Below the pieces are notes generated by a model. The model was given only the letters and a program-made list of their open reading frames with translations, had not been told where the DNA came from and did no database searches. 53,276 nucleotides of DNA from Caldimonas tepidiphila (GTDB taxonomy: Bacteria; Pseudomonadota; Gammaproteobacteria; Burkholderiales; Burkholderiaceae_C): positions 1-53,276 of the forward strand of contig NZ_QXMG01000041.1 of NCBI RefSeq assembly GCF_003569765.1, in the 5' to 3' direction. Position 1 is the stretch's first letter. Each line of letters opens with the position of its first letter. The position numbers and the translations under genes are program-made. Shown here piece by piece: positions 8,939 to 19,414 of this stretch.

Positions 8939-9778
8939 TCAGGCGGGGGAGGGTGCGACGGGCAGGCGCTGCAGGCCGTCCCCGGTCAGGCGCAGCACGT
9001 CGCCGCGGATGCGGTCCGGTGCGACGTCGAACTCCCAGTCGCTCAGCACGTGGCGCCAGCAACCGTCCGCGAGGGCATGATCGGCGGGGCGGTGGGTGTG
9101 GCCGTGGATCATCGCCGGCGCGTCGCAGGCCTGCAGCCAAGCGAGCGCGGCCTGCGCGTCGACGTCGGCGCCCAGCCCGTCCGGCTGCCTGGCCGCGTCC
9201 GGCGCCGGGCCGCCCTGGCGCTGCCGGCTCTCGGCACGCAGCGCGGCCGCGATTTCGCGGCGCCGCGCCAGCGGCTGCGCGAGGAACTCCGCCTGCCAGC
9301 GCGGATTGCGCACCGTGGCGCGAAAGCGCTGGTAGTCGCGGTCCTCCAGGCAGAGCGCGTCGCCGTGCGTCAGCAGCAGCGAGCGCCCGAAGGCGCGCAG
9401 CAGCGTCGGATCGGCGAGGCCGACCACCCCGCTGCGCGCCAGGAAGGCCGGGCCGACCAGGAAGTCGCGGTTGCCCGGCAGGAAGGCCAGCGTGAGCCGG
9501 CGCGACAGCTGCGCGAACAGCTCGGCGCACTCGCGCTCGAAGCCCTCGTCGGCCGCGTCGTCGCCGACCCAGGCCTCGAACAGGTCGCCGAGCATGAAGA
9601 CCGCGTCGGCCGGGGTGGCCAGCAGGTGCGCGCGCAGCGCCGCGAAGGTGCGCGGCTGCGCCCCCTGCAGGTGCAGGTCCGACAGGAAGTCGATGCAGCG
9701 CCAGTGCGCCGGGGCCTCGAGGACCTGCGGCGCGAACGGCGCTGCGCCGGGCGCGGGCACAGGCGGGAACGAGGCCAT
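8939..9778 (-). CDS. lpxH: UDP-2,3-diacylglucosamine diphosphatase
   Basis: Lipid A pathway enzyme that cleaves UDP-2,3-diacylglucosamine to lipid X and UMP at the inner membrane. It is 279 residues, somewhat longer than E. coli LpxH (240), with about 25 extra N-terminal residues. Metallophosphatase motifs are in order: D34-x-H36 (FLSDLHL), GDLFEAWVGDD around D65, GNRDF near N103, THGD near H138 and HGHTHR (H225, H227). The start lies 8 bases after the ppiB stop. The frame stays open far upstream, but those residues are a shadow of ppiB and ppiA. Confidence 0.93.
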   Translation of the reverse strand: MASFPPVPAPGAAPFAPQVLEAPAHWRCIDFLSDLHLQGAQPRTFAALRAHLLATPADAVFMLGDLFEAWVGDDAADEGFERECAELFAQLSRRLTLAFLPGNRDFLVGPAFLARSGVVGLADPTLLRAFGRSLLLTHGDALCLEDRDYQRFRATVRNPRWQAEFLAQPLARRREIAAALRAESRQRQGGPAPDAARQPDGLGADVDAQAALAWLQACDAPAMIHGHTHRPADHALADGCWRHVLSDWEFDVAPDRIRGDVLRLTGDGLQRLPVAPSPA

Positions 9779-9786
9779 CCGCGGGA

Positions 9787-10281
9787 TCAGACCTCGACGG
9801 CCTTCTGGATCACGACGTCCTCGAGCGGCACGTCGTCGTGGAAGCCCTTGCGGCCGGTCTTCACGCCACGGATCTGGTCGACCACGTCCTGGCCGGCGAC
9901 GACCTTGCCGAACACCGCGTAGCCCCAGCCCTGCGGCGTCTCGGAGCGGAAGTTCAGGAAGTCGTTGTCGGCGACGTTGATGAAGAACTGCGCGGTGGCG
10001 GAGTGCGGCGCGTTGGTGCGCGCCATCGCCAGCGTGTACTTGTCGTTCTTCAGCCCGTTGTTGGCCTCGTTCTGGATCGGCGCGTCGGTGGGCTTCTGCT
10101 GCATGCCGGGCTCGAAGCCGCCGCCCTGGACCATGAAGCCGTTGATGACGCGGTGGAACACCGTATTGTCGTAGTGGCCCTTGCGCACGTAGTTCAGGAA
10201 GTTCTGCGCGGACAGCGGGGCCTTCTCCGCGTCGAGTTCGATGCGGATCACGCCGAGGTTGGTGTGGAGTTCGACAGCCAT
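9787..10281 (-). CDS. ppiB: cytoplasmic peptidyl-prolyl isomerase B
   Basis: Cyclophilin-type prolyl isomerase of 164 residues with no signal peptide. The family core is present: [39 protein letters not shown] and [11 protein letters not shown]. The catalytic arginine lies in FHRV. The start codon follows the ppiA stop directly (TAAATG), and the two proteins are clearly paralogous, one exported and one cytoplasmic. Confidence 0.95.
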   Translation of the reverse strand: MAVELHTNLGVIRIELDAEKAPLSAQNFLNYVRKGHYDNTVFHRVINGFMVQGGGFEPGMQQKPTDAPIQNEANNGLKNDKYTLAMARTNAPHSATAQFFINVADNDFLNFRSETPQGWGYAVFGKVVAGQDVVDQIRGVKTGRKGFHDDVPLEDVVIQKAVEV

Positions 10282-10848
10282 TTACTTCTCCAGGGAGATT
10301 TGCTTGATGAGGACCGGCTCGACCGGCACGTCGCCGTGCGGGCCGCGGCGGCCGGTCTTGACGGACTTGATGCGATCGACCACGTCCATGCCGCTGGTGA
10401 CGCGCCCGAACACCGCATAGCCGTTGCCGTCGCGCGAGTTGGCGGCGTCGAGGAAGGCGTTGTCGGACACGTTGATGAAGAACTGCGCGCGCGCGGAGTT
10501 CGGATCCATCGTGCGCGCCATCGCGATCGTGCCGCGCCTGTTGGCCAGGCCGTTGCGGCTCTCGAGCGGGATCGCGGCGCGCGATGCCGGCTTCTCGCTC
10601 ATGTCCGGCGTGAAGCCGCCGCCCTGGATCATGAAGCCGTCGATCACGCGGTGGAAGATGGTGCCGTTGTAGTGGCCTTCCTTGACGTAGTGCAGGAAGT
10701 TCTCGACGGTCTTCGGCGCGCGGGCCGCGTCGAGCTCGACGACGATGTCGCCGGCCGAGGTGCTCATCTTCACGGTCTGCGCCTGCGCGGCGGCGGCCAG
10801 GGCGGACAGCAGCAGGGCGGCGGCGAAACGGACGGTGCGTGGCTTCAT
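10282..10848 (-). CDS. ppiA: periplasmic peptidyl-prolyl isomerase A
   Basis: Cyclophilin-type prolyl isomerase of 188 residues. The first 23 residues form a clear Sec signal peptide (positive start, hydrophobic core, cleavage after AQA), so it acts in the periplasm. [15 protein letters not shown] and [18 protein letters not shown] are the cyclophilin signatures. It is the first gene of the minus-strand run ppiA-ppiB-lpxH-mtfA. Its promoter is probably in the 390-base region shared with cysS. Confidence 0.93.
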   Translation of the reverse strand: MKPRTVRFAAALLLSALAAAAQAQTVKMSTSAGDIVVELDAARAPKTVENFLHYVKEGHYNGTIFHRVIDGFMIQGGGFTPDMSEKPASRAAIPLESRNGLANRRGTIAMARTMDPNSARAQFFINVSDNAFLDAANSRDGNGYAVFGRVTSGMDVVDRIKSVKTGRRGPHGDVPVEPVLIKQISLEK

Positions 10849-11238
10849 GCGGGTCGGTGTGGTGGTGGGGGTTCGAGCGCGGCAGGCCCGGCGCGGCAGC
10901 GCCGATCGGCGGTCCTGCCTCACGGGGCGGGACGCGGTGCGGCAGGCCGTCGCAGGCGCCGCCAGGGCGTCCCCGGCAAGCCGCGTGCGACGGGGGCGGG
11001 CGTGCAGCGTTCGACGGAATGCGAGGGCCTGACGCGGCACCCGCCGACACCCGGCCGCCCCTGCCGGTATACTCGACTGATTGTATCGTAGCCCTTTGCG
11101 GCTTCCTTCCCCCGCCTCTCCCCCCGAGCCTCGCCGGCTGCCCCGCGGCAGCGCGCCCGGCCCTGCCTTGCGCGTCCGGTGTCCCGGGCGCGCTCGTCGC
11201 GGACGCGGACGAGGCGCCCGCCGACGAACCCTGCACCC
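10849..11238. promoter_or_regulatory. divergent ppiA / cysS control region
   Basis: A 390-base region with no gene I can support. On the plus strand CCGACA (11044-11049) and TATACT (11068-11073), 18 bases apart, form a likely cysS promoter that leaves a leader of about 160 bases. On the minus strand TACAAT (11080-11085) is a possible -10 for ppiA, with no clear -35. The two elements are back to back. No repeats or terminators were found in the rest. Confidence 0.5.
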
Positions 11239-12618
11239 ATGACGCTGTCGATCTACAACACGCTTTCCCGCCGCATCGAGCCCTTCGAGCCGATCGAGCC
11301 GGGTCACGTCCGCATGTACGTGTGCGGCATGACGATCTACGACCTGTGCCATGTGGGTCACGCGCGCATGATGATGGCGTTCGACGTGGTGCAGCGCTGG
11401 CTGAAGGTGATGGGATACCGCGTCACCTACGTGCGCAACATCACCGACATCGACGACAAGATCATCCGCCGCGCGCTCGAGCGCGACATCCCGATCCGCC
11501 AGCTCACCGACGAGATGACGGCGGCGATGCATGCCGACATCGGCGCGCTCGGCATCGAGCCCCCGACGCACGAGCCGCGCGCCACCGACTACGTGCCGCA
11601 GATGCTCGACCTGATCGGCACGCTCGAGCGCAAGGGGCTGGCCTACCGGGCCTCCAACGGCGACGTGAACTACGCGGTGCGGCGTTTCCCCGGCTACGGC
11701 AAGCTCTCGGGCAAGTCGCTCGACCAGCTGCGCGCCGGCGAGCGCGTGGCGGTGGCCGACGGCAAGGAGGATCCGCTCGACTTCGTGCTGTGGAAGTCCG
11801 CCAAGGAGAGCGAGCCCGAGGACGCGAAGTGGGACGCCCCCTACGGCCGCGGACGCCCGGGCTGGCACATCGAGTGCTCGGCGATGAGCTGCGCGCTGCT
11901 CGGCGAGCACTTCGACATCCACGGCGGCGGCATGGACCTGCAGTTCCCGCACCACGAGAACGAGATCGCGCAGAGCGAGGGCGCGAGCGGCCGTCCTTTC
12001 GTCAACGTCTGGATGCACAACGGCTTCGTCAACGTCGACAACGAGAAGATGTCGAAGTCGCTCGGCAACTTCTTCACGATCCGCGACGTGCTCGCGCGCT
12101 ACGACGGCGAGACGCTGCGCTTCTTCATGCTGCGCACGCACTACCGCAGCCAGTTCAACTTCAGCGACGCGCACATCGACGACGCGCGCCAGGCGCTGCG
12201 CCGGCTCTACACCGCGCTCGACGCGGTGCCGCCCGCGCCGCCCAGCCGGATCGACTGGTCTCAGCCCCACGCTGCGCGCCTGCGCGCGGTGATGTGCGAG
12301 GACTTCAACACGCCCGAGGCGCTGGCGGTGCTGTTCGAGCTCGCCTCCGAGGTCAACCGCAGCCGCTCGGCCGAGCTCTCGGGCCTGCTGAAGGCGCTGG
12401 GCGGCACGCTCGGCATCCTGCAGCGCGCGCCGCGCGAGTACCTGCAGGGCGGGGCGGCGTCGGAGGACGCCTCGGAGATCGAGGCCCTGATCGCCGCGCG
12501 CGCCGAGGCCAAGAAGGCGAGGAACTTCGCCGAGGCCGACCGCATCCGCGAGCAGCTCGCGGCGCAGGGCATCGTGCTGAAGGACGGCCCGCAGGGCACC
12601 ACCTGGGTCAAGGCCTGA
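11239..12618 (+). CDS. cysS: cysteinyl-tRNA synthetase
   Basis: Class I aminoacyl-tRNA synthetase of 459 residues (E. coli 461). HVGH at 38-41 is the HIGH motif and KMSKS at 270-274 is the second ATP-binding motif. C30 in [10 protein letters not shown] and the later HIECSAM and H/E residues form the zinc site that recognises cysteine. The first in-frame ATG with family similarity is at 11239. The following gene starts 8 bases after the stop, suggesting co-transcription. Confidence 0.98.
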   Translation: MTLSIYNTLSRRIEPFEPIEPGHVRMYVCGMTIYDLCHVGHARMMMAFDVVQRWLKVMGYRVTYVRNITDIDDKIIRRALERDIPIRQLTDEMTAAMHADIGALGIEPPTHEPRATDYVPQMLDLIGTLERKGLAYRASNGDVNYAVRRFPGYGKLSGKSLDQLRAGERVAVADGKEDPLDFVLWKSAKESEPEDAKWDAPYGRGRPGWHIECSAMSCALLGEHFDIHGGGMDLQFPHHENEIAQSEGASGRPFVNVWMHNGFVNVDNEKMSKSLGNFFTIRDVLARYDGETLRFFMLRTHYRSQFNFSDAHIDDARQALRRLYTALDAVPPAPPSRIDWSQPHAARLRAVMCEDFNTPEALAVLFELASEVNRSRSAELSGLLKALGGTLGILQRAPREYLQGGAASEDASEIEALIAARAEAKKARNFAEADRIREQLAAQGIVLKDGPQGTTWVKA

Positions 12619-12626
12619 GCGCCCGG

Positions 12627-13268
12627 ATGGTCAAGGTCGTCACGCCTGATTATTGGGACGAGGCCTGCGGGCATCTCGCGGAGCGAGACCGCGTGATGGC
12701 CAAGCTGATCCCGCAGTTCGGCGAAGCCCGGCTGCAGAGCCGCGGCGACGCCTTCACGACGCTGGCGCGCTCAATCGTCGGCCAGCAGATCTCGGTGAAG
12801 GCTGCGCAGGCGGTGTGGGAGCGCTTCACCGCGCTGCTGCCCGGGCCGGCGAGCCGCATCGCGCCGGCGGCGCTGCTCGCGCTCGCGCCCGAGACGATGC
12901 GCGCGGCCGGGCTGTCGGCGCGCAAGGTGGAGTACCTGCTCGACCTCGCGAGCCACTTCGAGTCGGGCGCGGTGCATGTGCGCTCGTGGAAGTCGATGGA
13001 CGACGAGGCGATCATCGATGAGCTGGTGGCGATCCGCGGCATCGGCCGCTGGACTGCCGAGATGTTCCTGATCTTCCACCTGATGCGGCCGAACGTGCTG
13101 CCGCTCGACGACGTGGGGCTGCTCAAGGGCATCAGCCAGAACTACTTCAGCGGCGAGCCGGTGTCGCGCGCCGAGGCGCGCGAGGTCGGCGAGGCCTGGG
13201 CGCCGTTTCGCTCGGTTGCGACATGGTACATTTGGCGCAGCCTCGACCCCCTGCCGGTGGAGTACTGA
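12627..13268 (+). CDS. HhH-GPD DNA-3-methyladenine glycosylase, AlkA-like
   Basis: A base-excision DNA repair glycosylase of 213 residues. The helix-hairpin-helix is [18 protein letters not shown], followed by the catalytic aspartate in [30 protein letters not shown] is a typical AlkA/Mag1-type segment. It is shorter than E. coli AlkA (282) because the N-terminal domain is missing, as in many proteobacterial homologues. The exact substrate range cannot be read from sequence. It lies between cysS and accA. Confidence 0.9.
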   Translation: MVKVVTPDYWDEACGHLAERDRVMAKLIPQFGEARLQSRGDAFTTLARSIVGQQISVKAAQAVWERFTALLPGPASRIAPAALLALAPETMRAAGLSARKVEYLLDLASHFESGAVHVRSWKSMDDEAIIDELVAIRGIGRWTAEMFLIFHLMRPNVLPLDDVGLLKGISQNYFSGEPVSRAEAREVGEAWAPFRSVATWYIWRSLDPLPVEY

Positions 13269-13371
13269 AAGGCGCCCGGTCCCTGCGCGACCGGCTTTCT
13301 GTCGTCCGAACCTCGCCTTGCCACCGGCGACGCGGGTCGGGCGGATTTTCGTCTGACGACGGGATCAGTGG

Positions 13372-14343
13372 ATGAGCAAGAAACACTTCCTCGAGTTCGA
13401 GCAGCCGATTGCCGAGCTCGAATCCAAGATCGACGAGCTGCGCTACGTGCAGAGCGAGTCCGCGGTCGACATCTCCGAGGAGATCGACCGCCTCAGCAAG
13501 AAGAGCCAGCAGCTCACGAAGGACATCTACTCGCGCCTCACGCCCTGGCAGGTGACGCAGATCGCGCGCCATGCGCAGCGTCCCTACACGCTGGACTACG
13601 TGGCCGAGATCTTCACCGAGTTCGAGGAGTTGCACGGCGACCGCGCCTTCGCGGACGACAAGTCCATCGTCGGCGGCATCGCGCGCTTCAACGGCCAGCC
13701 CTGCATGGTGATCGGCCACCAGAAGGGCCGTGACACCAAGGAACGCGCCGCGCGCAACTTCGGCATGTCGCGCCCCGAGGGCTACCGCAAGGCGCTGCGC
13801 CTGATGAAGCTGGCCGAGAAGTTCGGCCTGCCGGTGTTCACCTTCGTCGACACGCCGGGCGCCTATCCCGGCATCGGCGCCGAGGAGCGCGGCCAGTCCG
13901 AGGCGATCGGCCGCAACATCTTCGAGATGGCGCAGCTGGAGGTGCCGATCATCGCCACCATCATCGGCGAGGGCGGCTCGGGCGGGGCGCTGGCGATCAG
14001 CGTCGGGGACCAGGTGCTGATGCTGCAGTACTCCGTCTACTCGGTGATCTCCCCCGAGGGCTGCGCGTCGATCCTGTGGAAGACCGCCGAGCGCGCGTCG
14101 GACGCCGCCGAGGCGCTCGGCATCACCGCGCACCGCCTCAAGGCGCTGGGCCTCGTGGACAAGATCGTCAACGAGCCGGTCGGCGGTGCGCACCGCGACC
14201 CGAAGCAGATGGCGGCCTACCTGAAGCGCGCGCTCAATGACGCGCTGCGCCAGGTCAGCGACCTCAAGCCGAAGGAGCTGCTGCAGGCGCGCTACGAGCG
14301 GCTGCAGGGCTACGGCCGCTTCACCGACACCAAAGAACGCTGA
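13372..14343 (+). CDS. accA: acetyl-CoA carboxylase carboxyltransferase, alpha subunit
   Basis: Subunit of the carboxyltransferase that makes malonyl-CoA for fatty acid synthesis; its partner is AccD, not in this window. It is 323 residues, like E. coli AccA (319). [19 protein letters not shown] at the start, [25 protein letters not shown] and [15 protein letters not shown] are the family signatures. The stop codon overlaps the tilS start (TGATG). Confidence 0.97.
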   Translation: MSKKHFLEFEQPIAELESKIDELRYVQSESAVDISEEIDRLSKKSQQLTKDIYSRLTPWQVTQIARHAQRPYTLDYVAEIFTEFEELHGDRAFADDKSIVGGIARFNGQPCMVIGHQKGRDTKERAARNFGMSRPEGYRKALRLMKLAEKFGLPVFTFVDTPGAYPGIGAEERGQSEAIGRNIFEMAQLEVPIIATIIGEGGSGGALAISVGDQVLMLQYSVYSVISPEGCASILWKTAERASDAAEALGITAHRLKALGLVDKIVNEPVGGAHRDPKQMAAYLKRALNDALRQVSDLKPKELLQARYERLQGYGRFTDTKER

Positions 14344-15713
14344 TGAGCCGGGACGCCGCCGCCGCGCCGGGCGTGGTGGCGGTGGCCTGGAGCGGAGGGC
14401 GGGACTCCACCGCCTTGCTGCATGCGACCGTCCACGCGGCGCATTCGCTCGGATACCCCGAGGTCCTCGCGCTGCACGTCCACCACGGCCTGCAGCCGGA
14501 CGCCGACGACTGGCTCGCACACTGCGAGCGGCTCGCGGCGCGCTGGCGGCACGAGGGCCTGCCGCTGCGCTTCGAGCACCGCCGCCTCGCGCTACGGCTG
14601 CGTGCGGGCGACAGCGTCGAGGCCGAGGCGCGGCGCGCGCGCTATGCCGCGTTGCGCGAGATGGCGCTGGGGCACGGCGCCGCCGAGGTCTGGCTGGCGC
14701 ATCACCGCCGCGACCAGGCCGAGACCTTCCTGCTGCAGGCGCTGCGCGGCGCCGGCGCCGCCGGCCTCGCCGCGATGCCGCGCGCGATCGGGCGCGACGG
14801 CATCCTCTGGGTGCGGCCCTGGCTCGAGCGGCCGCGCGAGGCGATCGAGGCCTACGTCGCGCAGCACGCGCTCCCCTACGTGGACGACGGCAGCAATGCC
14901 GACACGCGGCTTGCGCGCAACCGGCTGCGGCACGCGGTCTGGCCGGCGCTCGCCACGGCCTTCCCGAGTGCCGAGGCGACGCTCGCCGACAGCGCGCGCC
15001 GCGCCCAGGAGGTGCGCGCCTGCCTGGCCGACCTGGCCGGCATCGACCTGCAGGGACTGCGCACGCCTCAGGGCCTCGACGTGGCCGGGCTGCTGGCGCT
15101 GCCGGCGCATCGTGCCCGCAACGCGCTGCGTGCCTGGTTTCGTTCCGCCGCCGGCCGGGCGCTGCCGGCGACGCTCTGCGAGCGGCTGATGATGGAGCTG
15201 CCGGGCGGCCGCGCCGCGCGCTGGCCGATGGCCGACGGCGCGCTCGAGTGCTACCGGGGGGGCTTGTCCTGGCGGGCGGCGCCACGACCGGGAAGCGGAA
15301 GTACGGGGCCTGCCGCCCCGGAGGCGTTCACGGACGACGGCACGCCGGACGAGTCTGCAAGGCCGCTGCTGCGCCTGGACCGGCCCGGCGACCACCGCGC
15401 GCGCGGCTGGCCGGGCGTGCTGCGGGTCGAGCCGGTCGCGGAGAAGGGGATCGAGCCCGCGCGGCTCGCGGCGGTGCGCCTCGCGCCACGGCAGGGCGGC
15501 GAGCAGTTCCAGTTCGCACCCGCGCGACCGGCCCGTTCGCTGAAGAAGCAGTACCAGGCGCTCGGCGTGCCGGCCTGGCTGCGCGGCGGCCCCCTGCTGT
15601 GGCAGGGCGGGCAACTCCTCTACGTGCCGGGGCTCGGCATCGATGCGCGCGCCTGGGCGCCGCCGGGCGTGCCGCAGCTCTCGGTGACCTGGCTGCCGGA
15701 CGACGCGGGCTGA
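14343..15713 (+). CDS. tilS: tRNA(Ile)-lysidine synthase
   Basis: ATP-dependent enzyme that changes C34 of the CAU-anticodon tRNA-Ile to lysidine so it reads AUA. It is 456 residues. The PP-loop SGGRDS is at residues 17-22, with GRDS in place of the usual GKDS, and LAHHRRDQAETFLLQALRGAG is the family signature of the N-terminal ATP pyrophosphatase domain. The C-terminal part ends with the substrate-binding domain (VPAWLRGGPLLW). It is coupled to accA by a one-base overlap, an arrangement common in betaproteobacteria. Confidence 0.95.
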   Translation: MSRDAAAAPGVVAVAWSGGRDSTALLHATVHAAHSLGYPEVLALHVHHGLQPDADDWLAHCERLAARWRHEGLPLRFEHRRLALRLRAGDSVEAEARRARYAALREMALGHGAAEVWLAHHRRDQAETFLLQALRGAGAAGLAAMPRAIGRDGILWVRPWLERPREAIEAYVAQHALPYVDDGSNADTRLARNRLRHAVWPALATAFPSAEATLADSARRAQEVRACLADLAGIDLQGLRTPQGLDVAGLLALPAHRARNALRAWFRSAAGRALPATLCERLMMELPGGRAARWPMADGALECYRGGLSWRAAPRPGSGSTGPAAPEAFTDDGTPDESARPLLRLDRPGDHRARGWPGVLRVEPVAEKGIEPARLAAVRLAPRQGGEQFQFAPARPARSLKKQYQALGVPAWLRGGPLLWQGGQLLYVPGLGIDARAWAPPGVPQLSVTWLPDDAG

Positions 15714-15737
15714 TTCCGCCTCCCCGCTCGCTGCGGC

Positions 15738-16535
15738 TCAGCGCGGCGCCGGTGGCAGCCAGTCGGGCTGCTCGAGCAGCCGCTGCCAATCCATGTTGAA
15801 GGGGGCCGCCAGCGGCGATTCCAGGCGCAGCGGCGTGCCGTCGCGCGGGTGCGGCAGCTCCAGCGCCTCGGCATGCAGCCACAGGCGCTGCAGGCCCAGG
15901 CGAGCGGCCCACCAGCGGTTGTGCACGCCCTTGCCGTAGCTCGCGTCGCCGACGATCGGGTGGGCGATGTGCTTCAGGTGGCGGCGCAGCTGGTGCTGCC
16001 GCCCGGTCTGAGGTTGCAGCGCCATCAGCGCATAGCGCAGGCTGGCGTGTCCCGGCGCGGCGAGGCCCGCGGGCAGCGTCCCGGGCAACCCGGCGAGCGG
16101 GCACTCCATGCGGCGCAGCCGCCGGTAGTGCGTCAGCGCGGGCTGGGCCTCGGCGTTTACGCCGCGGTCGGTGCGCGGCAGCTCCTCCTCGATGCGCCGC
16201 AGCGGGTGGTCGATGCGGCCCTCGTCGGCCGGCCAGCCGCGCACGAAGGCGACGTAGCGCTTGCGCACCTCGCCGGCCTCGAAGCGCTCCGCCGCGGCGC
16301 GCGCCGCCTCGCTGCTGAGCGCCATCAGCAGCACGCCGGAGGTGCCGCGGTCGAGCCGGTGCACCGGAAAGACGTGGCGCCCGAGCAGGTCGCGCACGAG
16401 CTGCAGCGCGAAGCGCTCGTCGCGGTTCGCGATCGGGCTGCGGTGCACGAGCAGCCCGGGCGGCTTGTGGACGGCGACGTAGTCGGCGTCCTGCCACAGC
16501 GGCAGCGGATCGGGGCAGGGAAGGCTGTTGTCCAT
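15738..16535 (-). CDS. truC: RluA-family tRNA pseudouridine synthase, TruC-like
   Basis: A 265-residue RluA-family pseudouridine synthase without an N-terminal S4 domain. The catalytic motif HRLDRGTSG contains D62; LQPQTGRQHQLRRHLKHIAHPIVGD is the second signature. The short length and lack of S4 fit TruC (tRNA position 65), but another RluA-type target is possible. It is convergent with tilS. On the minus strand it starts 36 bases after nasA, possibly as the last gene of that transcription unit. Confidence 0.85.
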   Translation of the reverse strand: MDNSLPCPDPLPLWQDADYVAVHKPPGLLVHRSPIANRDERFALQLVRDLLGRHVFPVHRLDRGTSGVLLMALSSEAARAAAERFEAGEVRKRYVAFVRGWPADEGRIDHPLRRIEEELPRTDRGVNAEAQPALTHYRRLRRMECPLAGLPGTLPAGLAAPGHASLRYALMALQPQTGRQHQLRRHLKHIAHPIVGDASYGKGVHNRWWAARLGLQRLWLHAEALELPHPRDGTPLRLESPLAAPFNMDWQRLLEQPDWLPPAPR

Positions 16536-16571
16536 CGTAGGCGGGCACTGTAGCGCGCCCGCCCCGCCGTG

Positions 16572-19379
16572 TCAGGCCGCGGCCATCTGCCCCCGCACCA
16601 GCTTCTTCAGCTCCGGGATGCAGGAGCCGCAGTTGGTGCCGCACTTGAGCCGGCCCTGCAGCTGCGCGAGCTGCTCGTCGGCCGAGCCCGCGCAGCCGAT
16701 CAAGGTCTCGGCGATCTGCGGCTCGGTGACGTTGAAGCAGGTGCAGACCTGCCGCCCGCGCGCCGCGACCGCGACGGGCGGCCTGCCGCCGGGCGCGAGC
16801 AGCGCGCGCCCGTAGGCGTCGGCCGGCAGCTCGTCCTGCAGCAGCGCCCGGATCCAGCCCTCGGCGCTGGTGTCGCCCGCCAGCACGAAGGCCTCCAGCC
16901 GCGACGCCGCGCCATCGCGCACGAGGCGCATCGCGCGGCGCTGGCCGCGGCGGCGGTCCTCGTAGCGCAGCACCTCGCGCCCGGCGAGCCCGAGCAGGCC
17001 CTCGATGCGCGCGATCAACTCCTCGCTCGCCGGCTCGTAGTCGGCGGCGCGCAACAGCAGGCCGCTCATGCCGCGCGGGCTCGGCTCGCGGCCGAAGGGC
17101 ACGCAGCTCGCGAAGGCGAAGGACGGCATCAGCGCCCGCAGGGCCTCGCGCGCCGCCGGCGCGGCGTCCTCGGGCAGCCAGGCCATGCCGAGCAGCGTCC
17201 ACGGCATCTCGGCCTTCAGCACCTTCACCGCGCTGTGCTTGAGCTCCGGCTGGCGCGAGCCGGGGCAGAAGGCGGGCGAGGTCAGCGCATTGACGCCGGC
17301 GAGCGGCTCGCCCTGGCTGCCGCGTCCCGAGAGCACCTCCTCGCCCCAGTGCATCGCGATGAAGGCCTGCGCCGGCTGGACCTGCTCGCTGCCCTCGACC
17401 GGCAGCACGATCGAGCCCCGGCGCGAGGTGACATGCACCAGCTCGCCGGGCTTCAGCCCGCGCCGCGCGAGGTCCTGCGGGTTGAGCTGGATCGCGGGCT
17501 CCGGGACGTGGCCGAACAGCCGCCCGAGCAGGCCGGTGCGGCTCATGCCGTGCCACTGGTCGCGCAGCCGGCCGGTCGTCAGGCTGAAGGGGTAGCGCGC
17601 GTCGCGCGGCTCGGCCACCGGCCGGTAGGGCGCGGCGACGAAGCGGGCGCGGCCGTCGGGCGTCGGGAAGACGCCGTCCTCATAGAGGCGGGCGCGGCCC
17701 CAGCGGCCCTGCGCGTCGGGCGCGGCGCCTTCCGGGCAGGGCCACTGCTGCGGGCCGTCGCGCTCGATCAGCGCGTAGCTCAGGCCGGTGATGTCGAGGT
17801 CGCGCCCGCGCGTGGTCTCGCGGTGCTCGTTCCAGACCGACTCGGGCGTCTCGTAGGGGAACAGCGTGGCCTGCCCGTTCAGGCGCTGCGGCAGGCGGCG
17901 CTCCAGGCGGCGCGCGAAGTCGACCACCATCGACCAGTCGTGCCGCGCCTCGCCGGGCGCCGCCACTGCCGGGCGCACGCGGCTGATGCGGCGCTCGGAG
18001 TTCGTGACGGTGCCGTCCTTCTCGCCCCAGGTGGTGGCGGGCAGCAGCAGGTCGGCCCAAGCGCAGGTGGCGGTGCTGTTGAACGCCTCCTGGACGACGA
18101 CGAACTCGCAGCGCTCCAGCGCGCGGCGCACCGTGGCCTGGTCGGGCATCGACTGCGCCGGGTTGGTGCAGGCGATCCACAGCGCCTTCACCTCGCCGTC
18201 GGCCGCGGCCTGGAACAGCTCGACCGCGCTGCGGCCCGGCACGGACGGCACGTCCGCCACGCGCCACAGGCGCGCCACCTCGGCGCGGTGTTCGGGATTG
18301 CCGAGGTCGCGGTGCCCCGACAGCAGGTTGGCGAGTCCGCCCACCTCCCGGCCTCCCATCGCGTTGGGCTGGCCTGTCAAGGAAAAGGGGCCGGCGCCGG
18401 GGCGGCCGATCTGGCCGGTGGCGAGATGCAGGTTGACGAGCGCGGCGTTCTTCGCGGTGCCGCTGCTGCTCTGGTTCAGGCCCTGGCAGTAGAGCGACAG
18501 CGTGGCCTTCGACTGCGCGAACCAGTGCGCGGCCTTCACGATGTCGGCCTCCTCCAGCCCGCAGATGCGCGCGGTCTCCTTCGGCGTGAACTCGCGCACC
18601 AGCTCGCGCAGCGCCTCGAAGCCGCTGGTGTGCGCGTCGATCCAGGCGCGGTCGACCAGGCCCTCCCACAGCATCACGTGCAGCATGCCGTGGAAGAGCG
18701 CGACGTCGGTGCCGGGCAGCAGCGGCAGGAAGAGGTCGGCCACGTCGGCGGTCTCGGTGCGCCGCGGGTCGGCCACCACCAGCCTCATGCCGGGACGGGC
18801 CTTGCGCGCCTCCTCGATGCGGCGGAACAGGATCGGGTGGGCCCAGGCGGTGTTGGAGCCGACGATGAAGATCAGCTCGCTGTGGTCGACGTCCTCGTAG
18901 CAGGCCGGTGGCGCATCGGCGCCGAGCGTCTGCTTGTAGCCGGCCACCGCGCTGCTCATGCACAGGCGCGAGTTGGTGTCGATGTTGTTGGTGCCGATCA
19001 GGCCCTTGGCGAGCTTGTTGAAGACGTAGTAGTCCTCGGTCAGCAGCTGGCCCGAGATGTAGAAGCCGACCGCGTCGGGGCCGTGCGCGCGCACGATGCC
19101 CGCGAAGCGCTCCGCGGCCTCGTCGAGCGCGGCGTCCCAGCCGACGCGCTGCGGCGCCTCGCCGCGCGCGGCGCGCCGCATCGGGTGCAGCAGCCGCGCG
19201 TGGCGGGTCAGCGGCGCGGCGGCGGTCAGGTGCAGCGTGCTGCCCTTGGTGCACAGTCTGCCGAAGTTCGCCGGGTGGTCCGGGTCGCCGCGCACGCCGG
19301 TGATCTGGGCGCCGTCGGACTCGATGACGACGCCGCAGCCGACGCCGCAGTAGGGGCAGGTGCTCTTGGTTTCACGCAC
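16572..19379 (-). CDS. nasA: assimilatory nitrate reductase catalytic subunit
   Basis: Cytoplasmic molybdopterin enzyme reducing nitrate to nitrite, 935 residues. The N-terminal [4Fe-4S] site uses C8, C11, C15 and C43 (TCPYCGVGCG and FGRLCTKG). Molybdopterin-binding regions such as LFIVGSN-like LIFIVGSNTAWAHP and QPNAMGGREVGGLANLL follow. A C-terminal BFD-like [2Fe-2S] domain (about 877-935; C879, C881, C913, C917, C920) is an extra electron entry site, as in other NasA/NasC proteins. The GTG at 19379 is chosen because AAGGAG lies seven bases before it; an ATG at 19433 would overlap nirD by 19 bases. Last gene of the nirB-P-box protein-nirD-nasA run. Confidence 0.93.
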   Translation of the reverse strand: MRETKSTCPYCGVGCGVVIESDGAQITGVRGDPDHPANFGRLCTKGSTLHLTAAAPLTRHARLLHPMRRAARGEAPQRVGWDAALDEAAERFAGIVRAHGPDAVGFYISGQLLTEDYYVFNKLAKGLIGTNNIDTNSRLCMSSAVAGYKQTLGADAPPACYEDVDHSELIFIVGSNTAWAHPILFRRIEEARKARPGMRLVVADPRRTETADVADLFLPLLPGTDVALFHGMLHVMLWEGLVDRAWIDAHTSGFEALRELVREFTPKETARICGLEEADIVKAAHWFAQSKATLSLYCQGLNQSSSGTAKNAALVNLHLATGQIGRPGAGPFSLTGQPNAMGGREVGGLANLLSGHRDLGNPEHRAEVARLWRVADVPSVPGRSAVELFQAAADGEVKALWIACTNPAQSMPDQATVRRALERCEFVVVQEAFNSTATCAWADLLLPATTWGEKDGTVTNSERRISRVRPAVAAPGEARHDWSMVVDFARRLERRLPQRLNGQATLFPYETPESVWNEHRETTRGRDLDITGLSYALIERDGPQQWPCPEGAAPDAQGRWGRARLYEDGVFPTPDGRARFVAAPYRPVAEPRDARYPFSLTTGRLRDQWHGMSRTGLLGRLFGHVPEPAIQLNPQDLARRGLKPGELVHVTSRRGSIVLPVEGSEQVQPAQAFIAMHWGEEVLSGRGSQGEPLAGVNALTSPAFCPGSRQPELKHSAVKVLKAEMPWTLLGMAWLPEDAAPAAREALRALMPSFAFASCVPFGREPSPRGMSGLLLRAADYEPASEELIARIEGLLGLAGREVLRYEDRRRGQRRAMRLVRDGAASRLEAFVLAGDTSAEGWIRALLQDELPADAYGRALLAPGGRPPVAVAARGRQVCTCFNVTEPQIAETLIGCAGSADEQLAQLQGRLKCGTNCGSCIPELKKLVRGQMAAA

Positions 19380-19414
19380 AGCGCAACTCCTTGCTGGCTT
19401 GGGGAGGGGGATTG